Positions 1-9,505 of a stretch of 64,000 bases of DNA are shown one piece after another. The DNA lies in assembly GCA_031291615.1 (NCBI GenBank), contig JARLIS010000010.1, forward strand, positions 124,001 through 188,000, given 5' to 3'. This DNA is from Parvibaculum sp. Lineage in GTDB: Bacteria; Pseudomonadota; Alphaproteobacteria; Parvibaculales; Parvibaculaceae. The notes under the pieces are model-generated. The model was not told where the DNA came from. It made no database searches and saw only the letters and a list, made by a program, of their open reading frames with translations. The stretch's first letter is position 1. Every line of letters begins with the position of its first letter. The translations under genes and the position numbers were made by a program.

Positions 1-153
1 AGCGCGCGAGGCGGCGAGATCGGCCAGGCTTTCGCGCAAGGCCGGGTTGTCGCTCACGACATGCGCCGTAAGCGGTTGCAGGAACTCGCCGGAGATTTCG
101 GCGCGGCCGAACGAACCTTCCGTCGCGCGCGTCTCGAGGGGACGGCTCAACAT
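1..153 (-). CDS. Partial protein of unknown function, cut by window edge
   Basis: An ATG on the minus strand at 153 opens a frame of 51 codons that runs off the left edge. It begins MLSRPLETRATEGSFGRAE. Codon third positions are strongly G/C, as in the neighbouring genes, and an AAGGG sits about 7 bases upstream of the ATG, so I believe it is a real 5' end. No family was recognised from this fragment. It is transcribed away from hisS. Confidence 0.5.
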   Translation of the reverse strand, partial: MLSRPLETRATEGSFGRAEISGEFLQPLTAHVVSDNPALRESLADLAASRA

Positions 154-686
154 CTTTATGCCCTTTTGCCCATGCCCCAGATTCAACGGATCGCCGCCTT
201 GGGACGCCTCGCGATCCGAACCTGCCCGGTCTGGATCGCCTCGTTTGCCGTCGTCGGCCGCTGCGATCGAAATCTGCGTTTTAAGGTTGACGCACAACCG
301 CCTCATGGGGAGGTACGATCTGCTTGTTTGGTAAATACTTCGTAAAAATATCGCCTATCTAGTGGCCAATGTGTGTGCAGCCTACTAGGGAAGCGAAGCT
401 GCCATATCGTTATAAGACCTATATGAATCAATGCGTTGAACGTAGCATTTCACCCGGCGAAACGTGGTGAACCAACTCTGAAAATTTCATTTTCCGTTTA
501 CCTGGAAAAATCGCCGTTCTGTCGCCGGTTTCGAGCGCCGAAAGCGCCCGCGTACATTTTCTTCATTGATTCGGCGCCTTCTCCCCCCCGCCGCCGCCGC
601 GCCGCCCCTGCCTTGTGAGCGGAGAAGCGATGCGTTAGGTATGCGCCGCGCCGCCATCTTCGGGCGCAACAGGTTTCGGCAAGGTC
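154..686. other. Intergenic region between a divergent pair (533 bp)
   Basis: No gene is convincing here. The stretch 330-500 is clearly more AT-rich than the surroundings and probably holds promoters for the left minus-strand gene and for hisS. A short inverted repeat TTCACC/GGTGAA (449-454 and 466-471) is visible, without a known regulator. Short frames across 436-669 lack the codon bias of real genes. Confidence 0.5.
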
Positions 687-2192
687 ATGGCCAAAGAGCA
701 AAAGACATTCCGCCCCAAGGCGCGCCTGCCGAAGGGCCTGCGCGACGTCACCGCATCCATGGTGCGGGCGGAAACGCGCATGCTCGGCCTCATCCGCGAT
801 GTCTATGAGCGCTACGGCTTCGACCCGCTGGAAACCTCGACCATCGAATATGCCGATGCGCTGGGCAAGTTCCTGCCCGACGAGGACCGCCCGAACGAAG
901 GCGTCTTTTCCTTTCAGGACGACGACGAGCAATGGCTGTCGCTGCGCTACGACCTGACCGCGCCGCTCGCCCGCTATGTAGCCGAACACTATGACGGGCT
1001 GCCCAAGCCCTTCCGCCGCTATCAGGTGGGCACCGTCTGGCGCAACGAGAAGCCGGGCCCGGGCCGCTTCCGCCAGTTCACGCAATTCGACGCCGACACC
1101 GTCGCCGCCCCCACCGTCGCCGCCGATGCGGAGATGTGCATGATGGGTGCCGATGTGCTGGAGGCGCTCTCCATTCCGCGCGGCCAGTACCGCATCCGTG
1201 TCAACAACCGCAAGGTGCTGGACGGGCTGCTCGAAGAGATCGGCCTCGGCTCGGACGCGACGGACCGCACGCACATGACCGTGCTGCGCTCTATCGACAA
1301 GTTCGACAAGCTCGGCCGCCGCGGCGTCGAGCTATTGCTCGGCGCGGGCCGCAAGGACGAATCCGGCGACTTCACTAAAGGCGCGGGCCTCGCGCCCGAG
1401 CAGATCGCCCGCGTGCTCGACTATGTGGAATCGGGCCTCACCGCCGCCTCGAGCGACCGCGCCGCCGTGCTCGAAGGCTGGCGCAAGGTCGTCGGCGCGA
1501 GCGCCATCGGCCGCGAGGGCATCGATGAGCTTGCCGCGATGGACGCGCTTTTCACTTCGGCGGGATATGGCCCCGACCGCATCGAGTTCAATTCCTGGAT
1601 CGTGCGCGGGCTCGGCTACTACACCGGCCCCGTCTTCGAAGCCGAGCTTCTTTTCGACACCAGGGACGAGGACGGCAACACCGTCCGCTTCGGCTCCGTC
1701 GGTTCGGGCGGCCGCTATGACGGCCTCATCGAACGTTTCAAGGGCGTGAAGGTTCCCGCCACCGGCTTCTCCGTCGGCGTCAGCCGATTGCTCGCCGCGT
1801 TGCAGCTGTTGCAGAAAGTCGATGCCGCTGCCGAGCCGGACGCCCCCGTCGTCGTCCTGACGCTCGATGCCGCCAATATGGCCGGCTATCAGGCCATGGT
1901 GACCGAGCTTCGCCAGGCGGGGATCAGGGCCGAGATGTATCTCGGCGGCTCCGGCATGCGCGCCCAGATGAAATATGCCGACAAGCGCGGCGCGCCCGTC
2001 GCCGTCATCGAAGGCGAAGATGAACGCGCCACCGGCTCCCTGACGCTGAAGGATCTTGTCCTTGGCGCGGAGGTTTCGGCCACCATCGAGGACAATGCCG
2101 AGTGGCGTCAGAGCCAGGCGGCCCAGATCAGCGTGCCCCGGGCGAAGCTCGTCGAGGGCGTGCGTGAAATACTGGCGCGACATCGGCGCTGA
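687..2192 (+). CDS. hisS: Histidyl-tRNA synthetase
   Basis: Charges tRNA-His with histidine in the cytoplasm. The 501-residue protein shows the class II layout: the N-terminal [11 protein letters not shown] region, motif 2 as [15 protein letters not shown] (about residue 116), the histidine-binding [11 protein letters not shown] (about 307), motif 3 as [13 protein letters not shown] (about 360), and a C-terminal anticodon-binding domain. Length is at the long end for the family, as in other alphaproteobacteria. The ATG at 687 begins [17 protein letters not shown], which is a normal N-terminus. It lies 89 bp before hisZ and is probably cotranscribed with it. Confidence 0.96.
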   Translation: MAKEQKTFRPKARLPKGLRDVTASMVRAETRMLGLIRDVYERYGFDPLETSTIEYADALGKFLPDEDRPNEGVFSFQDDDEQWLSLRYDLTAPLARYVAEHYDGLPKPFRRYQVGTVWRNEKPGPGRFRQFTQFDADTVAAPTVAADAEMCMMGADVLEALSIPRGQYRIRVNNRKVLDGLLEEIGLGSDATDRTHMTVLRSIDKFDKLGRRGVELLLGAGRKDESGDFTKGAGLAPEQIARVLDYVESGLTAASSDRAAVLEGWRKVVGASAIGREGIDELAAMDALFTSAGYGPDRIEFNSWIVRGLGYYTGPVFEAELLFDTRDEDGNTVRFGSVGSGGRYDGLIERFKGVKVPATGFSVGVSRLLAALQLLQKVDAAAEPDAPVVVLTLDAANMAGYQAMVTELRQAGIRAEMYLGGSGMRAQMKYADKRGAPVAVIEGEDERATGSLTLKDLVLGAEVSATIEDNAEWRQSQAAQISVPRAKLVEGVREILARHRR

Positions 2193-2281
2193 TCCGCCTG
2201 TTCTCCCATTCCCGAAAATCACCCGATTCATGCTAGACAGGGCGCGGCCGGAAGGTTCCGGAGCGCCCGGAGACAAAGATC

Positions 2282-3478
2282 ATGTCGTCTGTAAAACAAG
2301 GGGCTGACGAAGCCGCACGCCGCATCCGCGAGACGCGCATCGCCGCCATGCGCGCCGTCTTCGAGGGCGCGAGCTTCGAGCCCGTCGAGCCGCCGCTGCT
2401 TCAGCCCGCCGGCGTCTTTCTCGACCGCTCGGGCGAGGATATCCGCCGCCGCCTCTATGTCTTCACCGATCCGGGCGGGCAGGAGCTTTGCCTGCGCCCC
2501 GACCTCACCATTCCGACCTGCCGCCTCTATCTCGAAAAGAACGGCGGCGGCGCGGCGCGCTTCTGCTATTCGGGCGCGGCCTTCCGCTTCGAGCCGCAGG
2601 GTTCGGCTAAGCCGGCCGAATTCGTGCAGACGGGCGCGGAATTTTTCGGCGGCAAGGATGCGGAAGCAGCCGATGCCGAAATGCTGGTGCTGGCGGCGGA
2701 AGCCGTGCGTGCGGGCGGGCTCTCCACCTTCGACATAGAGATGGGCGACCTCGCGCTCTTCGATGCGCTGGTCGACGCGCTCGACATTCCCTCCGGCTGG
2801 CGCTCGCGCCTGAAGCGCCACTTCTGGCGGCCCGCCTATTTCCGCGAACTGGTCGAAAGGCTCGCAAGCAACGGCGGCGCGAAGCAACGCACAGATGAGC
2901 AGCAAGGACTGCTGGCGGCTTTGAACGCGCTCGATGAGACGAGCGCCCGCGCCGTCATCGGCGATGTTCTCGCTCTCGCCCAGATCGCGCCGGTCGGCGG
3001 ACGCAGCGTCGCTGAAATCGCCGAGCGTTTCCTTGAGCGCGCCGCCGATACGAGCGCCGCACCGCTTTCGCAGAAGACCGCAAAGCTCATCGAGGAGTTC
3101 CTCGCACTTTCGCTCGCGCCCAAAGATGCGGCAAAGCGCATCCGCGCGCTGACGAAAAGCGCCGGCATCTCCATCGACAAGGCGCTCGCCTCGCTCGAGC
3201 GCCGCTTCGAACTGATCGACAAGAAGGGCGTCGATCTGTCCCGCGCCCGTTTCGAGACCGGCTTCGGCCGCACGCTCGAATATTACACGGGCTTCGTCTT
3301 CGAGCTTCGCGCGCCGAAGCTCGGCGCCGACGGTGCCGTGGCGGGCGGCGGCCGCTATGACGGCTTGCTGCAAAGCCTCGGCGCGAAAACCCGCGTGCCC
3401 GCCGTCGGCTGCGCCATCACGCTGGAGCGGCTGACGGCCGCGCTCGGGCCCAAGGCAAAGGGGAGCGCCTCGAAATGA
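2282..3478 (+). CDS. hisZ: ATP phosphoribosyltransferase regulatory subunit
   Basis: HisZ is a class II synthetase paralogue that binds HisG and carries the feedback control of the first step of histidine synthesis; it has no aminoacylation activity. The 398-residue protein keeps the HisS-like fold, including LCLRPDLTIPTCRLY near residue 75 and GRTLEYYTGFVFELRAP near residue 330, but has no anticodon-binding domain. Its last codon overlaps the hisG start (ATGA, 3475-3478), which indicates translational coupling with its partner. Confidence 0.93.
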   Translation: MSSVKQGADEAARRIRETRIAAMRAVFEGASFEPVEPPLLQPAGVFLDRSGEDIRRRLYVFTDPGGQELCLRPDLTIPTCRLYLEKNGGGAARFCYSGAAFRFEPQGSAKPAEFVQTGAEFFGGKDAEAADAEMLVLAAEAVRAGGLSTFDIEMGDLALFDALVDALDIPSGWRSRLKRHFWRPAYFRELVERLASNGGAKQRTDEQQGLLAALNALDETSARAVIGDVLALAQIAPVGGRSVAEIAERFLERAADTSAAPLSQKTAKLIEEFLALSLAPKDAAKRIRALTKSAGISIDKALASLERRFELIDKKGVDLSRARFETGFGRTLEYYTGFVFELRAPKLGADGAVAGGGRYDGLLQSLGAKTRVPAVGCAITLERLTAALGPKAKGSASK

Positions 3479-4452
3479 GCAGGAAATCCGCAAACGACGC
3501 GCTCATCATCGGCATTCCCTCCAAGGGCCGCTTGCAGGAAAACGCCAATGCCTTTTTCGCCCGCGCCGGCATGAATGTGAAGCAGGCGGGCGGCGGCCGC
3601 GAATATGTCGGCCGCCTTTCGGGCGTCGCCGGCGTCGCCGTCGCCTTTCTTTCGGCTTCCGAAATTGCCGCACGCCTCGAAGACGGCTCGATCCACTACG
3701 GCGACACCGGCGAAGACCAGATCCGCGAACAGCTTGCGGATGCGGACAATTCCGTCGAACTCGTCCTGCCGCTCGGCTTCGGCTATGCCGATGTCGTCGT
3801 CGCCGTGCCGCAAAGCTGGATCGACGTCTCGACCATGGCCGATCTCGATGACGTGGCCCTGGGCTTTCACCGCCGCCACGGCCGCAGGCTCCGCATCGCG
3901 ACGAAATATCTGAACCTGACGCGCGCCTTCTTCGCCGAGCATGGCCTCACCGACTACCGCATCGTCGAAAGCGCCGGTGCGACCGAGGGCGCGCCCGCCG
4001 CAGGCACCGCCGAAGCCATCGTCGACATCACGACGACGGGCTCGACGCTGGCTGCCAACAATCTGAAGATTCTCGACGACGGCGTGATCCTGAAAAGCCA
4101 GGCGAACCTCGTGGCGAGCCTCCGCGCCGATTGGGCCGCGCCTGCCTTCGCCGCCGCCGCTTCCATGCTCGACATGATCGACGCCAAGCGCCACGCCGAG
4201 GCGCATGTCGTGGTCACGGCGCTTGGCAAGTTCGACCGCGCAAAGGCCGCAAAGGAACTCGTGCAGAAATTCGGCTGCTCGAACGAGGGCAGGGGAAGCG
4301 ACCTCACATTGCTCTGCCCGCGCGCCAACCTCCATGACGTGGCGAACCGCTTGCGCGCCCTCGGCGCGGAAACGGTCACGGTCTCATCGGCGGAATATGT
4401 CTTCCGCGCGAAGAACGATCTGCTTGCGCAATTGAAGAAGCGGCTGAAGTAG
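3475..4452 (+). CDS. hisG: ATP phosphoribosyltransferase catalytic subunit
   Basis: Catalyses ATP + PRPP to phosphoribosyl-ATP, the first committed step of histidine synthesis. The PRPP-binding loop EAIVDITTTGSTLAANNLK lies at residues 181-199. The protein has 325 residues, about 95 more than the short HisG form that normally pairs with HisZ. The extra C-terminus (from about residue 235) resembles the ACT-like regulatory domain of long HisG, ending near VANRLRALGAETVTVSS. Having both the extension and HisZ is unusual. The start overlaps the hisZ stop by 4 nt. Confidence 0.93.
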   Translation: MSRKSANDALIIGIPSKGRLQENANAFFARAGMNVKQAGGGREYVGRLSGVAGVAVAFLSASEIAARLEDGSIHYGDTGEDQIREQLADADNSVELVLPLGFGYADVVVAVPQSWIDVSTMADLDDVALGFHRRHGRRLRIATKYLNLTRAFFAEHGLTDYRIVESAGATEGAPAAGTAEAIVDITTTGSTLAANNLKILDDGVILKSQANLVASLRADWAAPAFAAAASMLDMIDAKRHAEAHVVVTALGKFDRAKAAKELVQKFGCSNEGRGSDLTLLCPRANLHDVANRLRALGAETVTVSSAEYVFRAKNDLLAQLKKRLK

Positions 4453-4458
4453 CGGGCC

Positions 4459-5367
4459 TTACCGGCCCTCTGCTTCAAGCCATGCGCAGAAGGCCGCGAC
4501 CGCCGGATCGGCGGCAAGCCGCTCCGGCACGATCCAGCAATAGGCGCGCGACGGCAGCGCCGGTCCCTTGAGCGGCGCGATCAGCCGTCCCGCGGCAAGA
4601 TCGTCATTGACGATGGGAAGCGGCCCCAGCGCCACGCCGAGCCCGTCGCTCGCCGCCTGAAGCGCCAGATAGAAATGGTCGAAGCGTTGCCGCCCCGCAC
4701 GCGCCTCGACATCCGCCGCGCCCGCCTCGCCGAGCCAGCGCGCCCAGGCGCCGGGCCGCGTGTCGGCATGCAGCAGCGTCGCCCGCGCAAGATCGGCGGG
4801 GGTTTTGATCTTCAGCATCTTCTGAAGCTTCGGCGAGCAAACCGGAATTTCTCGCTCGGCCAGAAACGGCGCGCCCACAAGACCCTTCGGCCATGGCGTC
4901 AGCTCGCGCCTTATCGCGACATGAAACGATCCTTGCGCGAGCTTGCCCACAGGCTCGTCCGATGTGACGAGTCGCAGCTCGACTTCCGGCAGCCGCTTCT
5001 GGAACGACGCGAGCCTCGGCAGCAGCCAGCGCATCGCAAGCGTCGGCAGCGCGTTGACGGTGAGCGCCGTCGTCTTGCGGCCCGACTCCTTCAGCCGCGC
5101 CGACGCCGCCGCGATGCCGTCCAGCGCGACGGCGAGCGCATCGCGGTAAAGCCGTCCGGCTTCGGTGAGCTTCAGCCGTCGCCCGACGCGATCGAAAAGC
5201 GCCGCGCCCGCCCAGTCCTCGATCGCCTTGATGTGGCGGCTGACCGCGCCATGCGTGACGAAAAGTTCTTCCGCCGCCGCCGTCACGCTGCCGAGCCGCG
5301 CCGCCGCCTCGAAGGCGCGGAGTCCTCCCAGCGGGGGCAGGGCGCGGCGGGTGCTGGCCTCGGTCAT
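4459..5367 (-). CDS. LysR-family transcriptional regulator (GcvA-like)
   Basis: A 302-residue LysR-type regulator. The N-terminal winged helix-turn-helix (about residues 10-70) contains LRAFEAAARLGSVTAAAEEL and VTHGAVSRHIKAIE, which are typical of the GcvA subgroup. The rest is a periplasmic-binding-protein-like effector domain. It converges on hisG (7 bp gap) and diverges from tam, with an inverted repeat TTTGTGA-N7-TCACAAA just upstream of its start. It therefore probably controls tam and itself; the effector is unknown. Confidence 0.9.
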   Translation of the reverse strand: MTEASTRRALPPLGGLRAFEAAARLGSVTAAAEELFVTHGAVSRHIKAIEDWAGAALFDRVGRRLKLTEAGRLYRDALAVALDGIAAASARLKESGRKTTALTVNALPTLAMRWLLPRLASFQKRLPEVELRLVTSDEPVGKLAQGSFHVAIRRELTPWPKGLVGAPFLAEREIPVCSPKLQKMLKIKTPADLARATLLHADTRPGAWARWLGEAGAADVEARAGRQRFDHFYLALQAASDGLGVALGPLPIVNDDLAAGRLIAPLKGPALPSRAYCWIVPERLAADPAVAAFCAWLEAEGR

Positions 5368-5368
5368 G

Positions 5369-5389
5369 TTTGTGATATTAACTCACAAA
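5369..5389. promoter_or_regulatory. Candidate LysR operator in lysR-tam intergenic region
   Basis: A perfect 7-bp inverted repeat, TTTGTGA-tattaac-TCACAAA, lies immediately upstream of the lysR start (5367) in the 100-bp gap before tam. The size and AT-rich centre fit a LysR-type regulator box. Binding by the adjacent LysR protein is inferred from position. Confidence 0.6.
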
Positions 5390-5467
5390 GAATGGGAAGA
5401 ATACTGCCTTGTTTTGCCGCTTTCCAAGGAAGACATTGTGATGAAATAGTCAAATGAGGAGGCGGTC

Positions 5468-6244
5468 ATGGCGGACTGGTCGGCGACCCAATATGTGAAA
5501 TTCGAGGACGAGCGCACGCGCCCCGCCCGGGACCTGCTCGAACAGGTGCCGCTCTCCATGCCGCGCCGCGTCGTCGACATAGGCTGCGGACCGGGCAATT
5601 CCACGCAGCTTCTGGCGGCGCGCTTTCCCGACGCCGAACTCATCGGCATGGACAGTTCGCCCGACATGCTGGATGCCGCGCGCAAGCGCCTTCCGCGCGT
5701 CGAATTCGTCGAAGGCGACGTGTCGCATTGGCGTCCCGACGGCCCGGTCGATCTGCTTTACGCGAATGCGGTCTTCCAATGGGTGCCGGATCACGATGCG
5801 CTTTTCACGCGGCTAATGGGCGAGCTGAGGCCTGGCGGCGTTCTGGCGCTTCAGATGCCGGACAACCGCCGCGAGCCGAGCCACATCGCCATGGCCGAAG
5901 CGGCCGAAGCGGGCCCGTGGCGCAAGGCCTATCGCGGCCGCGAGCCGGGTCGGGACACGCTGCCGTCTCCATCGCATTACTACAACCTGCTTGCGCCGCT
6001 CTCCGCGCATCTCGGCATCTGGCACACGATCTATTACCACCAGCTCGCCGATGCGGCGGCGATCGTCGAATGGGTGAAGGGCACGGGCCTGCGCCCCTAT
6101 CTCGATCCGCTCGATGCGGCGGAGCGCAAGGGCTTCCTCGCTGATTATGAGCGCCGCATCGCGGCCGCTTATCCGCCGCTCGCCGACGGCAAGGTGCTGC
6201 TGCGCTTTCCGCGCCTCTTCATCGTCGCCGCGCGGAAGGGCTGA
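5468..6244 (+). CDS. tam: Trans-aconitate 2-methyltransferase
   Basis: SAM-dependent methyltransferase predicted to methylate trans-aconitate, a spontaneous by-product of the TCA cycle that inhibits aconitase. The 258-residue protein starts [20 protein letters not shown], the characteristic Tam N-terminus, and has the SAM-binding motif [10 protein letters not shown] at about residue 37, followed by [11 protein letters not shown]. It is cytosolic. An upstream AGGAGG (5457-5462) supports the ATG at 5468. It diverges from the LysR gene and is followed 2 bp later by a small gene of unknown function. Confidence 0.93.
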   Translation: MADWSATQYVKFEDERTRPARDLLEQVPLSMPRRVVDIGCGPGNSTQLLAARFPDAELIGMDSSPDMLDAARKRLPRVEFVEGDVSHWRPDGPVDLLYANAVFQWVPDHDALFTRLMGELRPGGVLALQMPDNRREPSHIAMAEAAEAGPWRKAYRGREPGRDTLPSPSHYYNLLAPLSAHLGIWHTIYYHQLADAAAIVEWVKGTGLRPYLDPLDAAERKGFLADYERRIAAAYPPLADGKVLLRFPRLFIVAARKG

Positions 6245-6246
6245 TC

Positions 6247-6513
6247 ATGTCCCTCGCCGAGATGACGGAAGCGGAAACGGTCGATGCCCTGATCCTCGAC
6301 CTTCTCGAATGGATCGCGGGCGCGGAACGCAGCTATGCCGAGGTGATGGACGCCTGGCGCACCTCTTGCCCCCGGCTGCCTGTCTGGGAGGAAGCCAACG
6401 CGCGCGGCCTCGTCGCCCGTGAATGGCGGGAAAGTTTCTCCGTCGTGCGCGCGACGGCGGCCGGCCGCGCCTTGCTTGAGCGCCGTTCGAGGCCCGTCAG
6501 CGTTTCGGCGTGA
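6247..6513 (+). CDS. Small hypothetical protein (88 aa)
   Basis: An 88-residue protein starting 2 bp after tam, so almost certainly in the same transcript. It is acidic at the N-terminus (LAEMTEAETVDALILDLLEW), then has alternating helix-like segments and a basic tail. The part from EEANARGLVAREW to TAAGRALLERR looks like a short winged-helix or MarR-like wing. I did not recognise a family. Its 3' end overlaps the convergent SDR gene by 17 bp. Confidence 0.7.
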   Translation: MSLAEMTEAETVDALILDLLEWIAGAERSYAEVMDAWRTSCPRLPVWEEANARGLVAREWRESFSVVRATAAGRALLERRSRPVSVSA

Positions 6514-7315
6514 GCCCGCGCTCGGCCAGAAACTTCACCCGGCCTTTCTCGCCCGCCTTTTCGAAATAGGGCAGGATCGTCTCGATGATCCAGGGAAATG
6601 CGCCCGCCAGCCGTGACGTGATGCTGTCGCCATAGGGAATATAGGTTTCGAGCTTGCCCGAGCCGAGCGCGGCCATGCAGGCCTCCGCCACTTCCGCCGC
6701 CGTCAGCACCTTGCCTGCGAAATTGAGCGGCGAGCCGTCATGCGTCGCTTCATATCGGAGCATCGGCGTATCGACGCCGCTCGGGAAAACGCCCATCACG
6801 CGAATGCCTTCGGGCGCTAGCTCGGAGCGGATGGACGTCAGAAATCCGCGCAACCCGAATTTCGACGCCGCATAGGCCGCACTTCCCCGAAGCGCGATGA
6901 TGCCGCCCATCGAGACGATGGAAAGAATGTCGCCCCTGCGGCGCGGCCGCATGATGCGGGCGGCGGCGCGGCAAAGCTGCATCGGCGCGATGAGATTGAT
7001 GAAGATATGCCGGTCGAGTACCTCGGGCGCCAGCGTGTCGGCGTCCCCCGGCTCGACATAGCCCGCATTGTTGACCAGGAGCGCGAGGTCCGCGTGATCG
7101 CGTTCGATCGTGTCCACAAGCGCTGCGATGCCGTCTCGCGTCGAAATATCGGCGCGGATGGTCACGGCCTTGCGCGAAAGCCGCTTCGCCACCTCCGCCA
7201 TCCGCACCTCGTTGATGTCGGCGAGGATGAGATCGTAGCCCCGCGCATCGAGGCGGATCGCAATCTCTTCGGCGATGGCGCCGCCGCCGCCGGTGATGAG
7301 CGCTTTGCCGGCCAT
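6497..7315 (-). CDS. Short-chain dehydrogenase/reductase
   Basis: NAD(P)-dependent SDR oxidoreductase of 272 residues. It has a glycine-rich cofactor loop TGGGGAIAEEIA near residue 8, NNAGYVEPGD, and the catalytic Tyr148/Lys152 in YAASKFG with a preceding Ser. The start is taken at 7315 because the ATG shares its A with the stop of the upstream monooxygenase (TAATG). The longer frame to 7381 runs into that gene. The pair looks like a catabolic unit in which a monooxygenase product or alcohol is handled by the SDR; the substrate is unknown. Confidence 0.88.
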   Translation of the reverse strand: MAGKALITGGGGAIAEEIAIRLDARGYDLILADINEVRMAEVAKRLSRKAVTIRADISTRDGIAALVDTIERDHADLALLVNNAGYVEPGDADTLAPEVLDRHIFINLIAPMQLCRAAARIMRPRRRGDILSIVSMGGIIALRGSAAYAASKFGLRGFLTSIRSELAPEGIRVMGVFPSGVDTPMLRYEATHDGSPLNFAGKVLTAAEVAEACMAALGSGKLETYIPYGDSITSRLAGAFPWIIETILPYFEKAGEKGRVKFLAERGLTPKR

Positions 7316-8670
7316 TATGCTGCATCCCTCTTTGCATGGACGCGCAAGCGGTCGAAAGCGCCGTCCTTCAGTTCCGGCCATGAAAGCCGCTTTCTGAGCC
7401 GCGCCATATGCGCCCGGTAGGCGTCGATCTCGACATAGGTTGCGTGCCGGTCGGAGCCGACGAATTTTATCCCGCCCGAAAGGTCGGGCTTGTCCGTCGA
7501 GATGATTTCATCGACGGCGCGCGCCTTGCCGCCGCCTTCCGCCCGCGCCGCGATCGCACGCGCGATGAGGTCGGCCATTTCGTCGAAAAGCTTGTAGGCC
7601 CCGCCATTCGTTTCCATGAAGCCCAGCGCATAAAGCGAAGGCGTCTCGCGGCTGAAGAGGTTCATGTAGAGATCGGGCTTGCCGCCCTTCCATTGGAAAA
7701 CGGACGGATCGACGTAAGGCACTTTCCACGTATAGCCCGTCGCGCAGAGGATGAGGTCGATCTCCTCCGACGTACCGTCCTTGAAATGCACGGTCTTGCC
7801 CTCGAAACGGGCAATGTCCCGCTTCGCCTTGATGTCACCATGCGCAAGGAAGTGCAGGAGCTGCGTGTTGAGGATGGGATGCGTTTCGAAGATGCGGTGA
7901 TCGGGCTTCTGTAGCCCCAGCCGCGTGAGGTCGCCATTGAGGAGCCGCAGCATCACGCCGAAGACGCGCTGCGTCAGCCACATCGGCAGATGCGGGCCTT
8001 CATGCGCGAAGACGTCGGACGGCACGCCGAATATGTGCTTCGGAATGAAGTGATAGCCCCGCCGCAGGCTGATGAAGGCCTTGTCCGCCGATTGCGCCGC
8101 ATCGCAGGCGATGTCGCAGCCCGAATTGCCCGCGCCGACGATGAGCACCCGCTTGCCCTTGAACTCGTCCATCGAGCGATAGGTGACGGCATGGCGCATC
8201 TCGCCGGTGAAGGTGCCCGGATAGTCCGGCATCTTCGGATGCCAGTTGGTGCCGTTGGCGCAGACAAGTGCGGTGTAATGCTTCGTCTCGCCATTGGCGA
8301 GCGTCACGCGCCATCCGCCATTCTCGGGCGTGGCCGATTTCACTTCCGTGTTGAAGTGGATATGCGCGCGCAAGCCGAACTCGTCGGCAAAGCCGCGCAT
8401 ATAGTCGCGGATCTGCCGGTTGGAGGGATAGTCCGGATAATCTTCCGGCATGTCGTAGTCGATGTAATGCGATTGCGTTTTCGACGAAATGAAATGTGCC
8501 GAGTTGTAAACGGGCGAGCCGGGATTGCTCTGGTCCCACAAGCCGCCGACATCCGAATGCCGCTCGTAAACGTCAAAGTCTATGCCGAGGTTCAGAAAGG
8601 CGCGGGCAAGCGCGAGGCCCGCCGGCCCGCCGCCCACCACGCAGACGCGCGCATTCGTTTCGGTCGTCAT
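7315..8670 (-). CDS. Flavin-containing monooxygenase (FMO type)
   Basis: A 451-residue FAD/NADPH monooxygenase. The FAD-binding GGGPAG is at residues 13-18, the FMO identity motif FTGEMRHAVTY at about 154-164, and a second nucleotide motif VGAGNSGCDIA near 178. The identity motif ends in Tyr, as in FMOs, not Trp-Pro as in classical Baeyer-Villiger enzymes. It is cytosolic. The longer open frame to 9075 covers the divergent TetR gene, so the ATG at 8670 (AGAGG upstream) is chosen. It is translationally coupled to the SDR and opposite a TetR regulator. Confidence 0.9.
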   Translation of the reverse strand: MTTETNARVCVVGGGPAGLALARAFLNLGIDFDVYERHSDVGGLWDQSNPGSPVYNSAHFISSKTQSHYIDYDMPEDYPDYPSNRQIRDYMRGFADEFGLRAHIHFNTEVKSATPENGGWRVTLANGETKHYTALVCANGTNWHPKMPDYPGTFTGEMRHAVTYRSMDEFKGKRVLIVGAGNSGCDIACDAAQSADKAFISLRRGYHFIPKHIFGVPSDVFAHEGPHLPMWLTQRVFGVMLRLLNGDLTRLGLQKPDHRIFETHPILNTQLLHFLAHGDIKAKRDIARFEGKTVHFKDGTSEEIDLILCATGYTWKVPYVDPSVFQWKGGKPDLYMNLFSRETPSLYALGFMETNGGAYKLFDEMADLIARAIAARAEGGGKARAVDEIISTDKPDLSGGIKFVGSDRHATYVEIDAYRAHMARLRKRLSWPELKDGAFDRLRVHAKRDAA

Positions 8671-8685
8671 TTCGAAGCCTCTTGC

Positions 8686-8734
8686 AAAATGTGAATAATC
8701 CTCATATTGTGAAAATGATAAGCCCTCACATTTT
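8686..8734. promoter_or_regulatory. Candidate TetR operator half-sites between FMO and tetR
   Basis: The 96-bp divergent gap is AT-rich and holds a 9-bp inverted repeat, AAAATGTGA (8686-8694) and TCACATTTT (8726-8734), with a further ATTGTGAAAATGA between them. The arrangement suits autoregulation by the TetR protein and repression of the FMO-SDR pair; this is inferred from position. Confidence 0.45.
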
Positions 8735-8766
8735 CTCAAGGCAAGGGAAATCTGCCGGAGCGCGCC

Positions 8767-9387
8767 ATGTCCGAAGCCGTCACCATCCGCCGCGAACCGA
8801 CCCAGGCCCGCGCCAAGGCGAGGGTGGAGCGCATTCTCGCCGCTGCCTCCGAACTCATTTCTGAATCGGGCAGCGATGCCGTGCGCATGGCCGACATCGC
8901 CGCCCGTGCGGGCGTGCCCATCGGCTCGCTCTATCAGTATTTCCCCGACAAGGCGGCGATGCTGCGTATGCTCGGCCTGCGCTTCATGGAGCGCGTGCGC
9001 GATGGATTGCGCCTGATGTTTTCCGAAATCGGCAGCCGCGATGAGGCGCTCTCCCGCTTCGACGAGGCGCTGCAAGGCTACTATTCGATCTTTCTCGACG
9101 AGCCTGTGGTGCGCGACGTCTGGTCCGGTATGCAGTCCGACAAGGAAATGCAGTCACTCGACATAGAAGACAGCCGCGCCAATGCGGAGATCGTGGTCGC
9201 GGCCCTGAAGCCGCTCGTCGCGCGGCGCGACCACGCGCGGCTGGAAACGACGGCTTTCCTGCTGATGCAGCTCACAGGCGCCGCCGTGCGCCTGGCGATT
9301 GCGGTCGACCGCGAGGAAGGCGATCGTCTGGTGGCGGAATATCGCCGCATGATGCGCAGGGAGTTGCTGTCCTTGGTCGGTAGCTGA
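8767..9387 (+). CDS. TetR-family transcriptional regulator
   Basis: A 206-residue TetR repressor. The N-terminal helix-turn-helix spans about residues 12-58, with ARVERILAAASELI and ADIAARAGVPIGSLYQYFPD. The remainder is a helical ligand-binding domain. It is divergent from the FMO-SDR operon across a 96-bp gap containing inverted repeats, so it is the likely local repressor. A GGAG lies upstream of the ATG at 8767. Confidence 0.92.
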   Translation: MSEAVTIRREPTQARAKARVERILAAASELISESGSDAVRMADIAARAGVPIGSLYQYFPDKAAMLRMLGLRFMERVRDGLRLMFSEIGSRDEALSRFDEALQGYYSIFLDEPVVRDVWSGMQSDKEMQSLDIEDSRANAEIVVAALKPLVARRDHARLETTAFLLMQLTGAAVRLAIAVDREEGDRLVAEYRRMMRRELLSLVGS

Positions 9388-9505
9388 ACCGGCATGGGAA
9401 GCTTCTCCCGCCTGCTCGCATTGCCTGCTTGATATCCTCAAGCGGTTTTATCTAGGCTGTTTCCGGCAGAACCAGGCTCAACTCACGGATCGAAGGAACT
9501 CGGCC

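Noticed and set aside
7315..9075. Long FMO frame starting at 9075
   Set aside because: The first 135 codons lie opposite the tetR gene and have no FMO features before MTTETNARVCVVGGG.
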